The notes under the pieces: model-generated
Database searches by the model: none
Told to the model about the DNA's origin: nothing
The model's input: the letters and a program-made list of their open reading frames with translations, nothing else
Made by a program: the position numbers and the translations under genes
DNA from: Ruegeria pomeroyi
GTDB taxonomy: Bacteria; Pseudomonadota; Alphaproteobacteria; Rhodobacterales; Rhodobacteraceae
NCBI RefSeq assembly: GCF_021405525.1
Contig: NZ_JAGQAG010000004.1
Span: 62,001-126,000, forward strand
DNA: 64,000 bases
Reading direction: 5' to 3'
Part shown: in pieces, positions 9,565 to 19,429 of the stretch
Numbering within the stretch: position 1 is the stretch's first letter
How the letters are laid out: each line of letters starts with the position of its first letter

Positions 9565-10172
9565 TGGAAGGGCTGATTTCCCTCGCGGTCAAGGCCGTAT
9601 TCGTCGAGAACCTGGCGCTCAGCTTCTTTCTCGGCATGTGTACCTTCATCGCGGTGTCCAAGAAGATCTCGACCGCACTGGGCCTGGGTATCTCGGTCAT
9701 GGTGGTGCAGGCGATCACCGTGCCGGCCAACAACCTGCTGCTGAATACGCTCTTGAAACCCGGCGCGCTGGCCTGGGCGGGCTTTCCGGATGTGGACCTG
9801 ACCTTTCTCGGTCTGATCTCGTATATCGGGGTGATCGCGGCGATGGTGCAGATCCTCGAGATGATCCTCGATAAGTACTTCCCGCCGCTCTACAACGCGC
9901 TTGGCATCTTCCTGCCGCTGATCACGGTGAACTGCGCCATCCTGGGCGGCTCGCTGTTCATGGTGGAGCGGGATTACAACTTTGCCGAGGCAACGACCTA
10001 TGGCCTGTCCTCGGGCTTTGGCTGGGCGCTGGCCATCACCGCGATGGCGGGCGTGCGCGAGAAGCTGAAATATTCCGACGTGCCGGACGGGCTTCAGGGT
10101 CTGGGCATCACCTTCATCACCGCGGGGCTGATGGCGATGGCCTTCATGTCCTTCTCGGGCGTCAAACTGTAA
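9564..10172 (+). CDS. nqrE: Na+-NQR subunit E
   Basis: This 202-residue membrane subunit is homologous to NqrD and RnfA. It begins [26 protein letters not shown] and contains VNCAILGG, whose Cys belongs to the intramembrane iron site formed with NqrD. The ATG at 9564 overlaps the nqrD stop by one base; an in-frame TTG just upstream is not needed. A 12-bp gap with GGGGG leads to nqrF. Confidence 0.95.
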   Translation: MEGLISLAVKAVFVENLALSFFLGMCTFIAVSKKISTALGLGISVMVVQAITVPANNLLLNTLLKPGALAWAGFPDVDLTFLGLISYIGVIAAMVQILEMILDKYFPPLYNALGIFLPLITVNCAILGGSLFMVERDYNFAEATTYGLSSGFGWALAITAMAGVREKLKYSDVPDGLQGLGITFITAGLMAMAFMSFSGVKL

Positions 10173-10184
10173 GGGGGCGGACAG

Positions 10185-11405
10185 ATGGAAACCTTTTCGC
10201 TAGGCGTCGTCCTCTTTACCCTGATCGTGATCGCGCTGGTTACCGTGATCCTGATGGCCCGTTCGCGGCTGGTCTCGACCGGCAATGTCAACATCACCAT
10301 AAACGGCGAGAAAACCATCTCGGTCCCCGCCGGTGGCAAGCTGTTGCAGACGCTGGCGGCTGAAAAACTGTTTGTGCCCTCGGCCTGCGGTGGCGGCGGT
10401 ACCTGCGCGCAATGCCGGGTCAAGGTGCATTCGGGCGGCGGCTCGATCCTTCCGACCGAGGAAAGCCATATCACCAAGCGCGAGGCCGCCTGTGGCGACC
10501 GCCTGTCCTGTCAGGTCGCGGTCAAGCAGGACATGGACATCGAGGTGCCGGAGGAAGTGTTCGGCGTCAAGAAATGGCGCTGCAAGGTGCGCTCGAACGA
10601 CAACGTCGCCACCTTTATCAAGGCGCTGGTGCTGGAACTGCCCGAGGGCGAGAACGTCAATTTCCGCGCCGGCGGCTATATCCAGATCGAGGCCCCCGCG
10701 CACCAGCTGTCCTATACCGATTTCGATGTTCAGGACGAGTATCGCGAGGACTGGGACCGCTTCAATCTGTGGCAGTACAAATCCGTCGTCGACGAGCCGG
10801 TCGAGCGCGCCTATTCGATGGCGAACTACCCCGAGGAGAAGGGCATCATCATGCTCAACGTCCGGGTCGCCTCGCCGCCACCGGGCAGCAGCGACATTCC
10901 GGCGGGCAAGATGTCGTCCTACATCTTCAACCTGAAACCGGGGGATGAGGTCACCATCTCTGGCCCCTTCGGCGAATTCTTTGCCCGTGATACCGACAAG
11001 GAAATGGTGTTCATTGGGGGCGGCGCCGGCATGGCGCCGATGCGCAGCCATATCTTCGACCAGCTGAAGCGGTTGAAATCCAAGCGCAAGATCTCGTTCT
11101 GGTATGGCGCACGGTCCAAGAAAGAGATGTTCTTTGTCGAAGATTTCGACATGCTGGCCGCCGAGAACCCGAATTTCGAATGGCATGTGGCCCTGTCGGA
11201 TGCGCAGCCCGAGGATGACTGGAAAGGGTATACCGGCTTCATCCACAACGTGCTGTTCGAAGAGTATCTCAAGAACCACCCCGCGCCCGAGGATTGCGAG
11301 TTCTACATGTGCGGACCGCCGATCATGAACCAGTCGGTGATCAACATGCTGCTGGATCTGGGCGTGGATCGCGAAGACATCATGCTCGACGATTTCGGGG
11401 GATAA
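10185..11405 (+). CDS. nqrF: Na+-NQR subunit F (NADH dehydrogenase, 2Fe-2S/FAD)
   Basis: This 406-residue electron-input subunit has an N-terminal membrane anchor (residues 5-25) and a ferredoxin domain with Cys68, Cys74, Cys77 and Cys109 as 2Fe-2S ligands ([11 protein letters not shown]). A ferredoxin-reductase domain follows, with RAYSMANYP for [15 protein letters not shown] for NADH and a C-terminal YMCGPPIMN. It oxidises NADH and passes electrons to the covalent FMNs. It ends the core operon, and a terminator follows directly. Confidence 0.97.
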   Translation: METFSLGVVLFTLIVIALVTVILMARSRLVSTGNVNITINGEKTISVPAGGKLLQTLAAEKLFVPSACGGGGTCAQCRVKVHSGGGSILPTEESHITKREAACGDRLSCQVAVKQDMDIEVPEEVFGVKKWRCKVRSNDNVATFIKALVLELPEGENVNFRAGGYIQIEAPAHQLSYTDFDVQDEYREDWDRFNLWQYKSVVDEPVERAYSMANYPEEKGIIMLNVRVASPPPGSSDIPAGKMSSYIFNLKPGDEVTISGPFGEFFARDTDKEMVFIGGGAGMAPMRSHIFDQLKRLKSKRKISFWYGARSKKEMFFVEDFDMLAAENPNFEWHVALSDAQPEDDWKGYTGFIHNVLFEEYLKNHPAPEDCEFYMCGPPIMNQSVINMLLDLGVDREDIMLDDFGG

Positions 11406-11411
11406 ATTGGG

Positions 11412-11439
11412 AACCGGCGCAGCAATGCGCCGGTTTTTT
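11412..11439 (+). terminator. Rho-independent terminator of nqrABCDEF
   Basis: A perfect 10-bp stem (AACCGGCGCA pairing with TGCGCCGGTT, GCAA tetraloop) is followed by a run of T six bases after the nqrF stop. It is a textbook intrinsic terminator. It implies that the accessory genes apbE and nqrM are transcribed separately. Confidence 0.9.
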
Positions 11440-11639
11440 CGTGCCGGGGCTGCCCATGGTTCGTTCCGGGCACATCGCCTCGGGATCAGTTCTTTCGAAA
11501 CAACGGTTTTCCAGGCTCCGCCGGTCAAGAGCATCAGGCTCGGCACAACACACTCATACGGCAGAGATGCGTCCGGTTCCGCGAACGGTTTCTAAAGACG
11601 GGACACACCGCTACCGGGCTGACCCGGTTCAGGCCGATG

Positions 11640-12647
11640 TCAACCGAACGAGGTACGTGTCCGGTTGGCAAAGGCCACCAGCGACAGCATCACCGGCACC
11701 TCGACCAGAACTCCGACCACCGTGGCCAGCGCGGCGCCAGAATTCAGGCCGAAAAGGCTTATCGCTACCGCGACCGCAAGCTCGAAGAAATTCGAGGTGC
11801 CGATCAATGCACAGGGGGCTGCGATCCGGTGCGGAACCCGCAGCGCCCAAGCCGATGCATATGCCATCGCGAAGATACCATAGGACTGGATCAGGATCGG
11901 CACTGCGATCAGCGCGATAACCTGAGGCCGGTCAAGGATCACCTGCCCCTGAAGGCCGAACAGGATGACAACCGTCGCGATCAGGCCCAGGATCGACCAT
12001 GGCTTGACCCTGTCTCGGAACCGGTCGATGCGCTCTGCACTGCCAAGCCGCCGACGCGTCCAGATACCTGCCGCCAGCGGCAGCGCAACAAACAGCACGA
12101 CCGAGAGAAACAGCGTCTCCCATGGCACGGCGATATCCGTGACACCCAACAGAAAGGCGACGATGGGCGCAAAGGCGAAGACCATGACCACATCGTTTAC
12201 TGAAACCTGCAACAGCGTATAACTCTCGTCGCCACGTGTAAGCTGGGACCAGACGAACACCATCGCTGTACAGGGCGCGGCCCCAAGCAGGATGAGCCCC
12301 GCAATGTATTGTTGTGCATCTTCGGGTGCGATGAAATCGGCAAAGACATAGTCAAAGAACACAACGCCAAGCGCGGCCATTGTAAACGGCTTGATCAGCC
12401 AGTTCACCGCCAGCGTGATCGCCAAACCCTTTGGCTGTTTTGCCGCGCCTTTGAGGCTGCCGGGATCGACCCCCACCATCATCGGGTAGACCATCGCCCA
12501 GATCAGAACCGCAACCACCAGGTTGACGTTGGCAATTTCGGCGGCGGCAACCGCCTCTACCAGACCGGGAACCGCGCTGCCCAGCAGGATCCCGGCGGCC
12601 ATCGCCAGCGCGATCCAAAGAGAGAGATACCGCTCGAAGACACTCAT
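11640..12647 (-). CDS. ACR3-family arsenite efflux transporter
   Basis: This 335-residue, roughly ten-helix permease of the bile/arsenite/riboflavin transporter superfamily exports As(III). The conserved Cys126 lies in the substrate motif [13 protein letters not shown], and the second family motif is [17 protein letters not shown]. No arsR or arsC sits beside it, which is unusual because acr3 is normally in an ars operon. It is on the strand opposite to the nqr genes and separates nqrF from apbE and nqrM. Confidence 0.92.
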   Translation of the reverse strand: MSVFERYLSLWIALAMAAGILLGSAVPGLVEAVAAAEIANVNLVVAVLIWAMVYPMMVGVDPGSLKGAAKQPKGLAITLAVNWLIKPFTMAALGVVFFDYVFADFIAPEDAQQYIAGLILLGAAPCTAMVFVWSQLTRGDESYTLLQVSVNDVVMVFAFAPIVAFLLGVTDIAVPWETLFLSVVLFVALPLAAGIWTRRRLGSAERIDRFRDRVKPWSILGLIATVVILFGLQGQVILDRPQVIALIAVPILIQSYGIFAMAYASAWALRVPHRIAAPCALIGTSNFFELAVAVAISLFGLNSGAALATVVGVLVEVPVMLSLVAFANRTRTSFG

Positions 12648-12811
12648 CGTAGGTCAAATACTTTGCTGCGCGAACCAAATCGAGAACTTGCGCTCGCAAT
12701 TTCTAGAACATCGGCGCCTTTTCCCCTATCCCGGTTTTCGCCGTGACCAGCAAGGATGACGCGCTTCGCAAAAGCCGCCTTCGACTTCAGATCTGGTTTC
12801 GGGGTCCGACC

Positions 12812-13336
12812 CTAGCCGACGATCATCTGCTTCATTTTCAGCGCCTCGTATTCAAGCTCGCGCAGGCGGAAATTCACCACATCGCCGATTGTCACCATGC
12901 CGCAGAGCTTGCCGTCGCGCAGCACCGGCAGGTGACGGAACCGGCCTTCGGTCATCCGTTTCAGCACCGCGTTCAGCGTTTCGTCCGGCGTACAGGTCTG
13001 GACCTCGCGAGTCATCAAACCCTCGACCTGTTGCGGCAGCGTCTGGCCCGGCGTGTCCGCCATGCGGCGCACGATATCGCGTTCGGACAGGATACCCACC
13101 AGGGCGCCGTTCTGGTCGGTCACCAGCACCGCCCCGATCCGCTTGTCCTTCAACACGTTGACGACCTGCCCGATCGTGTCGCCCGGCCGAACCGAGAACA
13201 CCGCGTCGCCCTTGCCGCCGAGCAGATCGGCAACGGTCGATTGCGACTGTGCCAGGTTCGAACTGGCCGACTGGCTATAGGTCGTCTTGTCGGCCTTGTC
13301 GCCACGGGTCGGGGCCTGATATGAGGATGGGGCCAT
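12812..13336 (-). CDS. CBS-domain protein
   Basis: This 174-residue soluble protein consists of a tandem pair of CBS domains (about residues 40-100 and 105-165). Typical segments are RIGAVLVTDQNGALVGILSERDIVRR and GRFRHLPVLRDGKLCGMVTIGDVVNFRL. Such Bateman modules bind adenine nucleotides and usually act as energy sensors. The first 30 residues are Ser/Ala/Gln-rich and probably disordered. No effector domain is attached, so its target cannot be inferred. Confidence 0.85.
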   Translation of the reverse strand: MAPSSYQAPTRGDKADKTTYSQSASSNLAQSQSTVADLLGGKGDAVFSVRPGDTIGQVVNVLKDKRIGAVLVTDQNGALVGILSERDIVRRMADTPGQTLPQQVEGLMTREVQTCTPDETLNAVLKRMTEGRFRHLPVLRDGKLCGMVTIGDVVNFRLRELEYEALKMKQMIVG

Positions 13337-13442
13337 GGGCTGGGTCTCCTGCTTTCTTGTTGCGGGTCAGCCCATCTTACCCCGGCATCCCGATCCGCAA
13401 AGGGCCAATCGGCCGCAGCCAGGACAAAACCGCAGCCAGCCC

Positions 13443-13631
13443 ATGTTCGACACCCTGTACCTGACCCCGGCCAGCGCGGCGCTGATCTTCTTTGTGGTGG
13501 TGGTCTGTGGCCATGGCTACCGCAAAAGCTGGAAAGCCGAGCCACCCGCGCCGCGCTGGCATCTCTGGGCCTATGGGGTGCCGGCGGCAATCGGCCTTCT
13601 GGCGCTCGCCTTCCTGCCGCTCAAGGGCTGA
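13443..13631 (+). CDS. small two-helix membrane protein upstream of apbE
   Basis: This 62-residue protein from the ATG at 13443 has two hydrophobic segments (about 11-23 and 44-58) separated by a basic/proline linker (GYRKSWKAEPPAPRWHLWAYG). It ends just before the apbE region on the same strand, so it probably belongs to an operon with apbE and nqrM. I do not recognise a family. Its position suggests a role in Nqr maturation or membrane insertion, but that is inference only. Confidence 0.6.
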   Translation: MFDTLYLTPASAALIFFVVVVCGHGYRKSWKAEPPAPRWHLWAYGVPAAIGLLALAFLPLKG

Positions 13632-13694
13632 GCCGGTTTGACTCCACCGCGCCGCTGGCCTATGCCGCAGCAGCGAAATATCCGAGGTTGGCCC

Positions 13695-14723
13695 ATGTCC
13701 CGTTGGCTTGCACTGCCCGTTGCCCTCATGCTGTCCGGCTGTCTTTTCGATGCCGAGCCGGAGGTGGTGAAACTCTCTGGCGACACGATGGGAACGACCT
13801 ATCATATCACGGCCATCGGCGAAGACCTGGACCCCGAAGCGCTGGGGGCCGCGGTCGAGGCGACATTGGCCGACGTCAATGCCAAGATGTCGAACTGGGA
13901 TCCGAAGTCCGAGGTTTCGACCTTTTCGGCCCGCGCGGACACGGCGCCGATGCAGGTCTCGCCGGAATTCGTCACAGTGATCGGGGCCGCAAACGAGGTT
14001 CATGAAAAATCGGGGGGCAAGTTCGACATCACGCTGGGCCCGCTGATCGAGCTTTGGGGTTTTGGCCCGCGCAAGCCCGAGGATCCGATCCCTTCGGATT
14101 CCGAGATTACCGCTGCGCTTGAGGGCGTTGGACAGGCAAGGCTGCTGACGCTGGACCAAGCCACCAGCACGCTGGCCAAGGCGCGGCCCGAGACAGGTAT
14201 CAACCTGAGCGCAATCGCCAAGGGATACGGTGTCGATGCCGTGGCCGAGACGTTGCGCGGGTTCGAGATCGACGACTACATGGTCGAGATCGGCGGCGAT
14301 CTGGTGACACGCGGCAAGAACGACAAGGGCGAGGCCTGGCGCATCGGCATCGAGCGGCCCGACCATGGCGCGCAGAGCGTGCAACTGGTGGTACCTGTCA
14401 GTGATTACGGCATGGCCACCTCGGGCGATTATCGCAACTATTTCGAGCATGAGGGTCAACGCTATTCCCACATTCTCGATCCGGTAACCGGGCGCCCGGT
14501 CACCCATCGCACCACCTCGGTCACCGTGATTGCCGACAGCGCCATGATGGCCGATGCCTGGGCCACCGCGATGCTGGTTCTGGGGCTGGACCAGGGGCTG
14601 AAGGTCGCAGAGGCGCATAAACTTGCCGTGTTCTTCATCGAAAGGGATGCGCAGGGCGGCGCCGAGGCTTATATGACGGCGCAGAGCAGCGCATTCGCCG
14701 ATCTGCTAAACGCCGCCGACTGA
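13695..14723 (+). CDS. apbE: FAD:protein FMN transferase
   Basis: This 342-residue ApbE lipoprotein acts on the periplasmic face and attaches FMN to Thr residues of NqrB and NqrC. From the ATG at 13695 there is a lipobox (MLSGC), so it is membrane-anchored. Family motifs include DTMGTTYHIT, GGKFDITLGPLIELWGFG, INLSAIAKGYGVDAVAE, IGGDLVTRGKN and YSHILDPVTGRPV. An upstream in-frame ATG at 13638 would place charged residues ahead of the signal and is less likely. It is followed 20 bp later by nqrM. Confidence 0.93.
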   Translation: MSRWLALPVALMLSGCLFDAEPEVVKLSGDTMGTTYHITAIGEDLDPEALGAAVEATLADVNAKMSNWDPKSEVSTFSARADTAPMQVSPEFVTVIGAANEVHEKSGGKFDITLGPLIELWGFGPRKPEDPIPSDSEITAALEGVGQARLLTLDQATSTLAKARPETGINLSAIAKGYGVDAVAETLRGFEIDDYMVEIGGDLVTRGKNDKGEAWRIGIERPDHGAQSVQLVVPVSDYGMATSGDYRNYFEHEGQRYSHILDPVTGRPVTHRTTSVTVIADSAMMADAWATAMLVLGLDQGLKVAEAHKLAVFFIERDAQGGAEAYMTAQSSAFADLLNAAD

Positions 14724-14743
14724 CACCGCGAAAGGGTTTCGCC

Positions 14744-14986
14744 ATGACGACCTTCCTGCTGGCCTTCTTTCTGCTGATGATTGTCGTGCTGGGAATGTCT
14801 CTGGGCGTGATGCTTATGGGCAAGCGGATCAAGGGCAGTTGCGGTGGGCTCAACGCGATCTCGGGGGCGGACCGCTGCGTCGTCTGCTCCAAGGAGATCG
14901 ATCCCGACAGCCCGCTGCGTGAGCGGCTTCAATGCCCGCGCGCCCGCAAGATGGCAGAGCAGCTAGAAGCGCAAAAGGGCAGCTAA
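14744..14986 (+). CDS. nqrM: Nqr assembly factor NqrM (DUF539)
   Basis: This 80-residue protein has one N-terminal membrane helix and four Cys residues (GSCGGLN, CVVCSKE, LQCPR) in the spacing typical of NqrM. That factor is needed for Nqr maturation, probably in delivering iron to the NqrD/NqrE site. Its place directly after apbE supports the assignment. The accessory genes are split from nqrA-F by two minus-strand genes. Confidence 0.9.
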   Translation: MTTFLLAFFLLMIVVLGMSLGVMLMGKRIKGSCGGLNAISGADRCVVCSKEIDPDSPLRERLQCPRARKMAEQLEAQKGS

Positions 14987-15087
14987 TCCTCATCTAATCC
15001 TGCTTTTGGCTGGTCAAGGTATACGGTCATAGACGGGTTTATTCCAGCGAGAGCCCTTGCGCTGGTGCTGTTCCGTCTCGCGCTGTT

Positions 15088-16389
15088 TTATCCGTTCAAC
15101 CGGTCAAGCCGAGCCTGAACCGAAAGGCCGTGCGCCTCGAGGCTTTCCGAACGCGCCAACTGCGCCGCCGCCGGGCCGATGGCGCGCAGTGCCTCGGGGG
15201 TCATGCGCGACAGGGTGGTGCGCTTGAGGAAGTCCATCACGCTCAAGCCGGAAGAGAACCGGGCCGAGCGCGCGGTGGGCAGCACGTGGTTCGGGCCACC
15301 CACGTAATCGCCGATCGCCTCGGGCGTATACTGGCCCAGGAAGATGGCGCCGGCATGCACGGTTTTGGCCGCCAGCGCCTCGGGATCGGCGACGCACAGC
15401 TCCAGGTGCTCGGGTGCGATCTGGTTCGACAGCGCCGCCGCCTCGTCCAAGTCCGAAACAGTGATGACGGCGCCGAAATCGCGCCAGCTGACCCCGGCGA
15501 TGGCGCGGCGTTCCAGTGTCTCCAGCCGCTTGTCCACCGCATCGGCCACCGCCCGGCCAAAACCGGCGTCATCGGTGATCAGGATCGACTGGGCGCTCTC
15601 GTCATGTTCCGCCTGGCTGAGCAGATCGAGCGCGATCCAGTCGGGGTCGTTATCGCGGTCTGCAATTACCAGAATCTCGGAAGGGCCGGCGATCATGTCT
15701 ATGCCCACCTTGCCGAACACCCGCCGCTTGGCCGCTGCAACAAAGGCGTTGCCGGGGCCGGTGATCTTGTCGACAGGCGCGATGGTATCGGTGCCATAGG
15801 CGAGCGCGGCAATCGCCTGCGCGCCGCCGATGCGATAGACCTCGTCAACGCCCGAGATCTGTGCGGCCAGCAGGACCAGCGGGTTGACCTGCCCATCCGG
15901 CGTGGGCACGGCGATGGCCAAACGGCCCACGCCCGCCACCTTGGCCGGGATCGCATTCATCAGCACCGACGAAGGGTAGGAGGCCAGACCACCCGGCACG
16001 TAAAGCCCTGCCGCCGAGACCGCCGACCAGCGCCAACCAAGCCGCGCGCCAGTGTCGTCGGTCCAGTCCGCGTCCTGTGGCATCTGCCGTTCGTGATAGG
16101 CCCGGATGCGCGCGGCGGCCAGTTCCAGCGCGGCGCGTTCGGGGGCGGGCACCTCATCGACCGCCTGTGCGATCTCTTCGGCAGAGAACCGCAGCGTTTG
16201 TGGTGTCAGCGCGATACGGTCGAACCGCTCGGTCAGCTCGATCACCGCCGCGTCGCCGCGGGTCCGCACATCGGCAATGATGTCCGCCACCACCGCATCG
16301 ACATCCGGGCTGTCCTCGCGCTTGGCACCCAGGAGGGCGGCAAAGGCGGTCTCGAAATCGGGCTGACGGCTGTCGAGGAACTGGGGCAT
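15088..16389 (-). CDS. hisD: histidinol dehydrogenase
   Basis: This 433-residue zinc enzyme catalyses the last two steps of histidine biosynthesis (L-histidinol to L-histidine with two NAD+). Signatures include YVPGGLASYPSSVLMN, the GAQAIAALAYGT region, KITGPGN, DMIAGPSEILV, SQAEHDESAQ and the C-terminal GPNHVLPT. The ATG at 16389 is used because AAAGGAGAG precedes it. It follows murA, DUF2948 and a GNAT gene on the same strand. Confidence 0.96.
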   Translation of the reverse strand: MPQFLDSRQPDFETAFAALLGAKREDSPDVDAVVADIIADVRTRGDAAVIELTERFDRIALTPQTLRFSAEEIAQAVDEVPAPERAALELAAARIRAYHERQMPQDADWTDDTGARLGWRWSAVSAAGLYVPGGLASYPSSVLMNAIPAKVAGVGRLAIAVPTPDGQVNPLVLLAAQISGVDEVYRIGGAQAIAALAYGTDTIAPVDKITGPGNAFVAAAKRRVFGKVGIDMIAGPSEILVIADRDNDPDWIALDLLSQAEHDESAQSILITDDAGFGRAVADAVDKRLETLERRAIAGVSWRDFGAVITVSDLDEAAALSNQIAPEHLELCVADPEALAAKTVHAGAIFLGQYTPEAIGDYVGGPNHVLPTARSARFSSGLSVMDFLKRTTLSRMTPEALRAIGPAAAQLARSESLEAHGLSVQARLDRLNG

Positions 16390-16490
16390 CGGGCTCTCCT
16401 TTGGCGCTGACATAACCGGACTGCCCGCGCGCCTCAAGCGTTACACGCTGCGGCGCGGCAGCGCGCGGTGGGTTCAGTCGCCGAGAGCGT

Positions 16491-17030
16491 TCAGCAGGCG
16501 AGTGTCTTGGTCATCGGATGACCCAGTATCCAGCGGCCTTGCCGGGCTGGGCCATCGGCCTGCCAGCCACGCGACAGGTAGAAATCGCGCGCAGTGGCCG
16601 TGCTGGTCAAAACTCCGCGCGTGATGCCCTGATCGCTCAACCGCGCCTCCATCCCGGCCAGCAGGGCCGTGCTGGCGCCCTGACCGCGACAGGCGGGATC
16701 GACATAGTTGAGCGTGATGCGCCCGGTACCAGCGCCCCGGTCGATCTCGGCCAACGCGCCTACGGCCGCAATCTGACCAGCGCGGATGAGCAGCCAGAAC
16801 TCCCAACCCTCTGCCATCATCTGCGCGCGCAGCGCCTGCGGCGTCTTGTTGGCGCACCAGCGCGCAATCGCCTCGGCATTGCCGCCATGATCGGCAGTGC
16901 ATAGCTGGCTGATCGAACGGGTCAGCACCCGCGACATGTCGAAAAGGTCAAAGGGGGTGGCCCGGCGCAACAGCTCGCCCCCGGTGCAGGCGGGGGAAAA
17001 GGCCTGCGATATCCCCCGCTTGTTCTGCAT
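16491..17030 (-). CDS. GNAT-family N-acetyltransferase
   Basis: This 179-residue protein has a single GNAT fold. The acetyl-CoA pyrophosphate loop is DPACRGQGASTALLAGME (about residues 111-128), followed by TSTATARDFYLSRGW. It overlaps the DUF2948 stop by one base at its start, so it is co-transcribed with murA. A later start at MSRVL (residue 32) is possible. The substrate is unknown. Confidence 0.8.
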   Translation of the reverse strand: MQNKRGISQAFSPACTGGELLRRATPFDLFDMSRVLTRSISQLCTADHGGNAEAIARWCANKTPQALRAQMMAEGWEFWLLIRAGQIAAVGALAEIDRGAGTGRITLNYVDPACRGQGASTALLAGMEARLSDQGITRGVLTSTATARDFYLSRGWQADGPARQGRWILGHPMTKTLAC

Positions 17031-17506
17031 CAGTCCGAGTGATGCGGGGCCTGGCGCGAGGGGGCCAGATAGGGCCGGGTCACGTCCTTGAGCGTGACGT
17101 CCACCGCCTCGACCATCAGCCGGATGGCGCCATCGCCCGCCAGCGTCAGGAGGAGCTGCCCGGCGCCATCAGTGTCCGGCTCGAATGTCACGGACAGCAG
17201 CGACAGAACGGTATCGGTGTCGGACCGGTCGATACCCTGACTGGCAACGCCCAGCACGCTGTCGATCACCAGCAGCGACTGCACCCGCTCGTACCCGCGC
17301 CCACGCTTGTCGGCGGCGGCGCGATCCTCCCACCGGAACCGGTTCAGCAGCAGGGCAAACCGGCGCGAGCCGGGGCGCCAGGACATTTCGGTGATCGGAA
17401 ACACCGCGTCCTGTACCAGGGTCGAGATGATCTTGAGGTCCTCGCCATCCTCGGCGCCCAGGTTCAGCGGCGCCTCGCGCCCGTCCTTGAATGTTGCGTC
17501 CGACAT
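17030..17506 (-). CDS. DUF2948 family protein
   Basis: This 158-residue soluble protein matches the alphaproteobacterial DUF2948 family, which commonly sits between murA and hisD. Recognisable segments are LNLGAEDGEDLKIISTLVQDAVFP, RFALLLNRFRWED and the C-terminal LTLAGDGAIRLMVEAVD. It overlaps both the murA stop and the GNAT start by one base each. No catalytic motif is visible and no function is established. Confidence 0.85.
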   Translation of the reverse strand: MSDATFKDGREAPLNLGAEDGEDLKIISTLVQDAVFPITEMSWRPGSRRFALLLNRFRWEDRAAADKRGRGYERVQSLLVIDSVLGVASQGIDRSDTDTVLSLLSVTFEPDTDGAGQLLLTLAGDGAIRLMVEAVDVTLKDVTRPYLAPSRQAPHHSD

Positions 17507-18771
17507 CAGCCTTTGATCCGTTCGATTTTGGCGCCCACCGCTTCGAGCTTTTGCACCACATGCTCATATCCGCGGTCCAGATGATAGACCCGGCTGACCA
17601 GGGTTTCCCCTTCGGCGGCCAGCCCCGCCAGGATCAGCGACACGCTGGCGCGCAGGTCGGTGGCCATCACCGGCGCCCCCTTCAGCCGTTCAACCCCGCG
17701 CACGGTAGCTGTCCCACCATGTACCTCGATCCGGGCGCCCATGCGGGTCAGTTCGGGCGCATGCATGAACCGGTTCTCAAAGATCTTCTCCTCAAGCACG
17801 CTGGTGCCTTCGGCCGTACACAAGAGCGCCATCATCTGGGCCTGCAAGTCGGTGGGAAACCCTGGGAAAGGCTCGGTGGTGACATCGACGGCCGAGACGC
17901 GGCCATTGCGGCGGCTGACCTTGAGGCCCTTGTCGGTCTCTGCAACGTCGATACCGGCGGCGTCCAGCTTTTCTACAAAGGCGCCGATCAGGTCGAGCCT
18001 GCCGCCCAAAAGCTCGACCTCGCCGCCGCAAATGGCGGGGACCAGCATATAGGTGCCCAGTTCGATCCGGTCGGTCACCACCTGGTGAGTGGCCCCATGC
18101 AGCCGGTCGACGCCCTGGATTTCGATGGTCGAGGTGCCCTCACCCGCGATCTGCGCGCCCATCGCGCGCAGGCAGTGCACCAGGTCCACGATTTCGGGTT
18201 CGCGCGCGGCGTTCTTGAGTACAGTGGTGCCCTTGGCCAGCGTGGCGGCCATCACCATGTTCTCGGTCGCGCCGACCGAGGCAAAGCGCATCTCGTGTAC
18301 CGCTCCTTTCAGCCCGCCGGGCGCCTTGGCGTGCAGATAGCCGTCGCGCAACTCGATCTCGGCCCCCAGCGCCGCGAGCGCCTCGATATGCAGATCCATC
18401 GGCCGGGCGCCGATGGCACAGCCACCCGGCAGCGAAACCACGGCCTGGCCCAGCCGCGCAAGCATCGGCCCCAGCACCAGATTCGAAGCGCGCATCTTGC
18501 GCACGATATCGTAATCGGCGGTGTGACTGGTCAGGTCGTGGCTCGACATCGCCAGCACCTTGCCGTCCTGCAGCGACGACACCTCGGCCCCCAGCGACTG
18601 CAACAGCAGCGTCATCGTCTTGATATCCGAGAGGCGCGGCGCGTTGGTCAGCGTCAGCGGTTCGTCGCTGAGCAGCGTAGCGGGCATCAATGCGAGGCAG
18701 GCATTCTTGGCCCCTGCAATCGGAATCTGGCCATTCAGCGGCCCATTGCCGGTAACGAGAATCGAATCCAT
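17506..18771 (-). CDS. murA: UDP-N-acetylglucosamine 1-carboxyvinyltransferase
   Basis: This 421-residue enzyme catalyses the first committed step of peptidoglycan synthesis, transferring enolpyruvate from PEP to UDP-GlcNAc. The catalytic Cys118 lies in [16 protein letters not shown], the loop also targeted by fosfomycin. The EPSP-synthase-like inverted alpha/beta repeat is apparent, with [13 protein letters not shown] at the N-terminus and [17 protein letters not shown] near the C-terminus. It leads the murA-DUF2948-GNAT-hisD run. Confidence 0.97.
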   Translation of the reverse strand: MDSILVTGNGPLNGQIPIAGAKNACLALMPATLLSDEPLTLTNAPRLSDIKTMTLLLQSLGAEVSSLQDGKVLAMSSHDLTSHTADYDIVRKMRASNLVLGPMLARLGQAVVSLPGGCAIGARPMDLHIEALAALGAEIELRDGYLHAKAPGGLKGAVHEMRFASVGATENMVMAATLAKGTTVLKNAAREPEIVDLVHCLRAMGAQIAGEGTSTIEIQGVDRLHGATHQVVTDRIELGTYMLVPAICGGEVELLGGRLDLIGAFVEKLDAAGIDVAETDKGLKVSRRNGRVSAVDVTTEPFPGFPTDLQAQMMALLCTAEGTSVLEEKIFENRFMHAPELTRMGARIEVHGGTATVRGVERLKGAPVMATDLRASVSLILAGLAAEGETLVSRVYHLDRGYEHVVQKLEAVGAKIERIKG

Positions 18772-18777
18772 CTGCTC

Positions 18778-18933
18778 TTAACCTTTTTTGTTTTGGTCCG
18801 CACCGACCTGGGCGGTTCGTGCCTTGGCCTGCGCCTTGCGCCGGGCCAGATTGGCCTTGAGCGCGGCCTTGAGCCTGTCCTCGCGGCCAGCGGGTGCGGA
18901 TTTGCTTTTCGAAGGGTTTTTTTGCTCTGCCAT
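18778..18933 (-). CDS. small basic hypothetical protein upstream of murA
   Basis: A 51-residue frame from the ATG at 18933 to a TAA at 18778 encodes a Lys/Arg/Ala-rich helical protein (core REDRLKAALKANLARRKAQAKAR). AGAAAGG lies just upstream of the ATG. It ends six bases before the murA start, so it would be translated from the murA message. Its length, charge and position suggest a real small protein, perhaps nucleic-acid binding, but no function is known to me. Confidence 0.6.
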   Translation of the reverse strand: MAEQKNPSKSKSAPAGREDRLKAALKANLARRKAQAKARTAQVGADQNKKG

Positions 18934-19196
18934 GACCTTTCTCTACAGGAGGCGAAAAAAACCGTCCAGATGCCCTTGCGCCGCGTTTCGTTTGAGTCTA
19001 ATCACCCGCTCACCGCGACGCTGCGAGCCCGGATATGGAGATGGCCGCGTCGGCACAGTGAGTTACCTTGGCTCAGGGGAATGACATTCCCTAGTCATGG
19101 GCAGGCTCAGAGTTGTGAAGGTGTTGAAATAGAGGGTTCATTCAGAGCCCGCTTGAAACGGTGTAACGCCGGGGATAGCAATCTGAAGAAAGGTGT

Positions 19197-19271
<75 letters not shown>

Positions 19272-19321
19272 GAAACTCCTGAAAACAAACGAAAAATCCA
19301 CTCTCTTAAACGGATTTGTCT

Positions 19322-19357
19322 ACCCATCCAGCAATGCTGGATAAGTGCTGGATGGGT
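19322..19357. repeat. inverted repeat downstream of tRNA-Thr
   Basis: ACCCATCCAGCA (19322-19333) pairs perfectly with TGCTGGATGGGT (19346-19357). The 12-nt loop contains a further copy of ATGCTGGAT, so alternative hairpins can form. There is no T-run, so it is not a classical terminator. It may be the end of an old mobile element or a processing structure. Confidence 0.6.
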
Positions 19358-19429
19358 GTTCCTGATTTGGTCCCGTGTCTGCTTGTCTGGGGGCGCAGAC
19401 CTACGGCGATTTTTCTCTCTTCGGACTTA

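Noticed and set aside
8911-10172. Rnf complex instead of Nqr
   Set aside because: NqrD and NqrE resemble RnfE and RnfA, but nqrA, nqrB, nqrC, the ferredoxin-NADH subunit nqrF and nqrM define Nqr, and no rnfB or rnfC is present.
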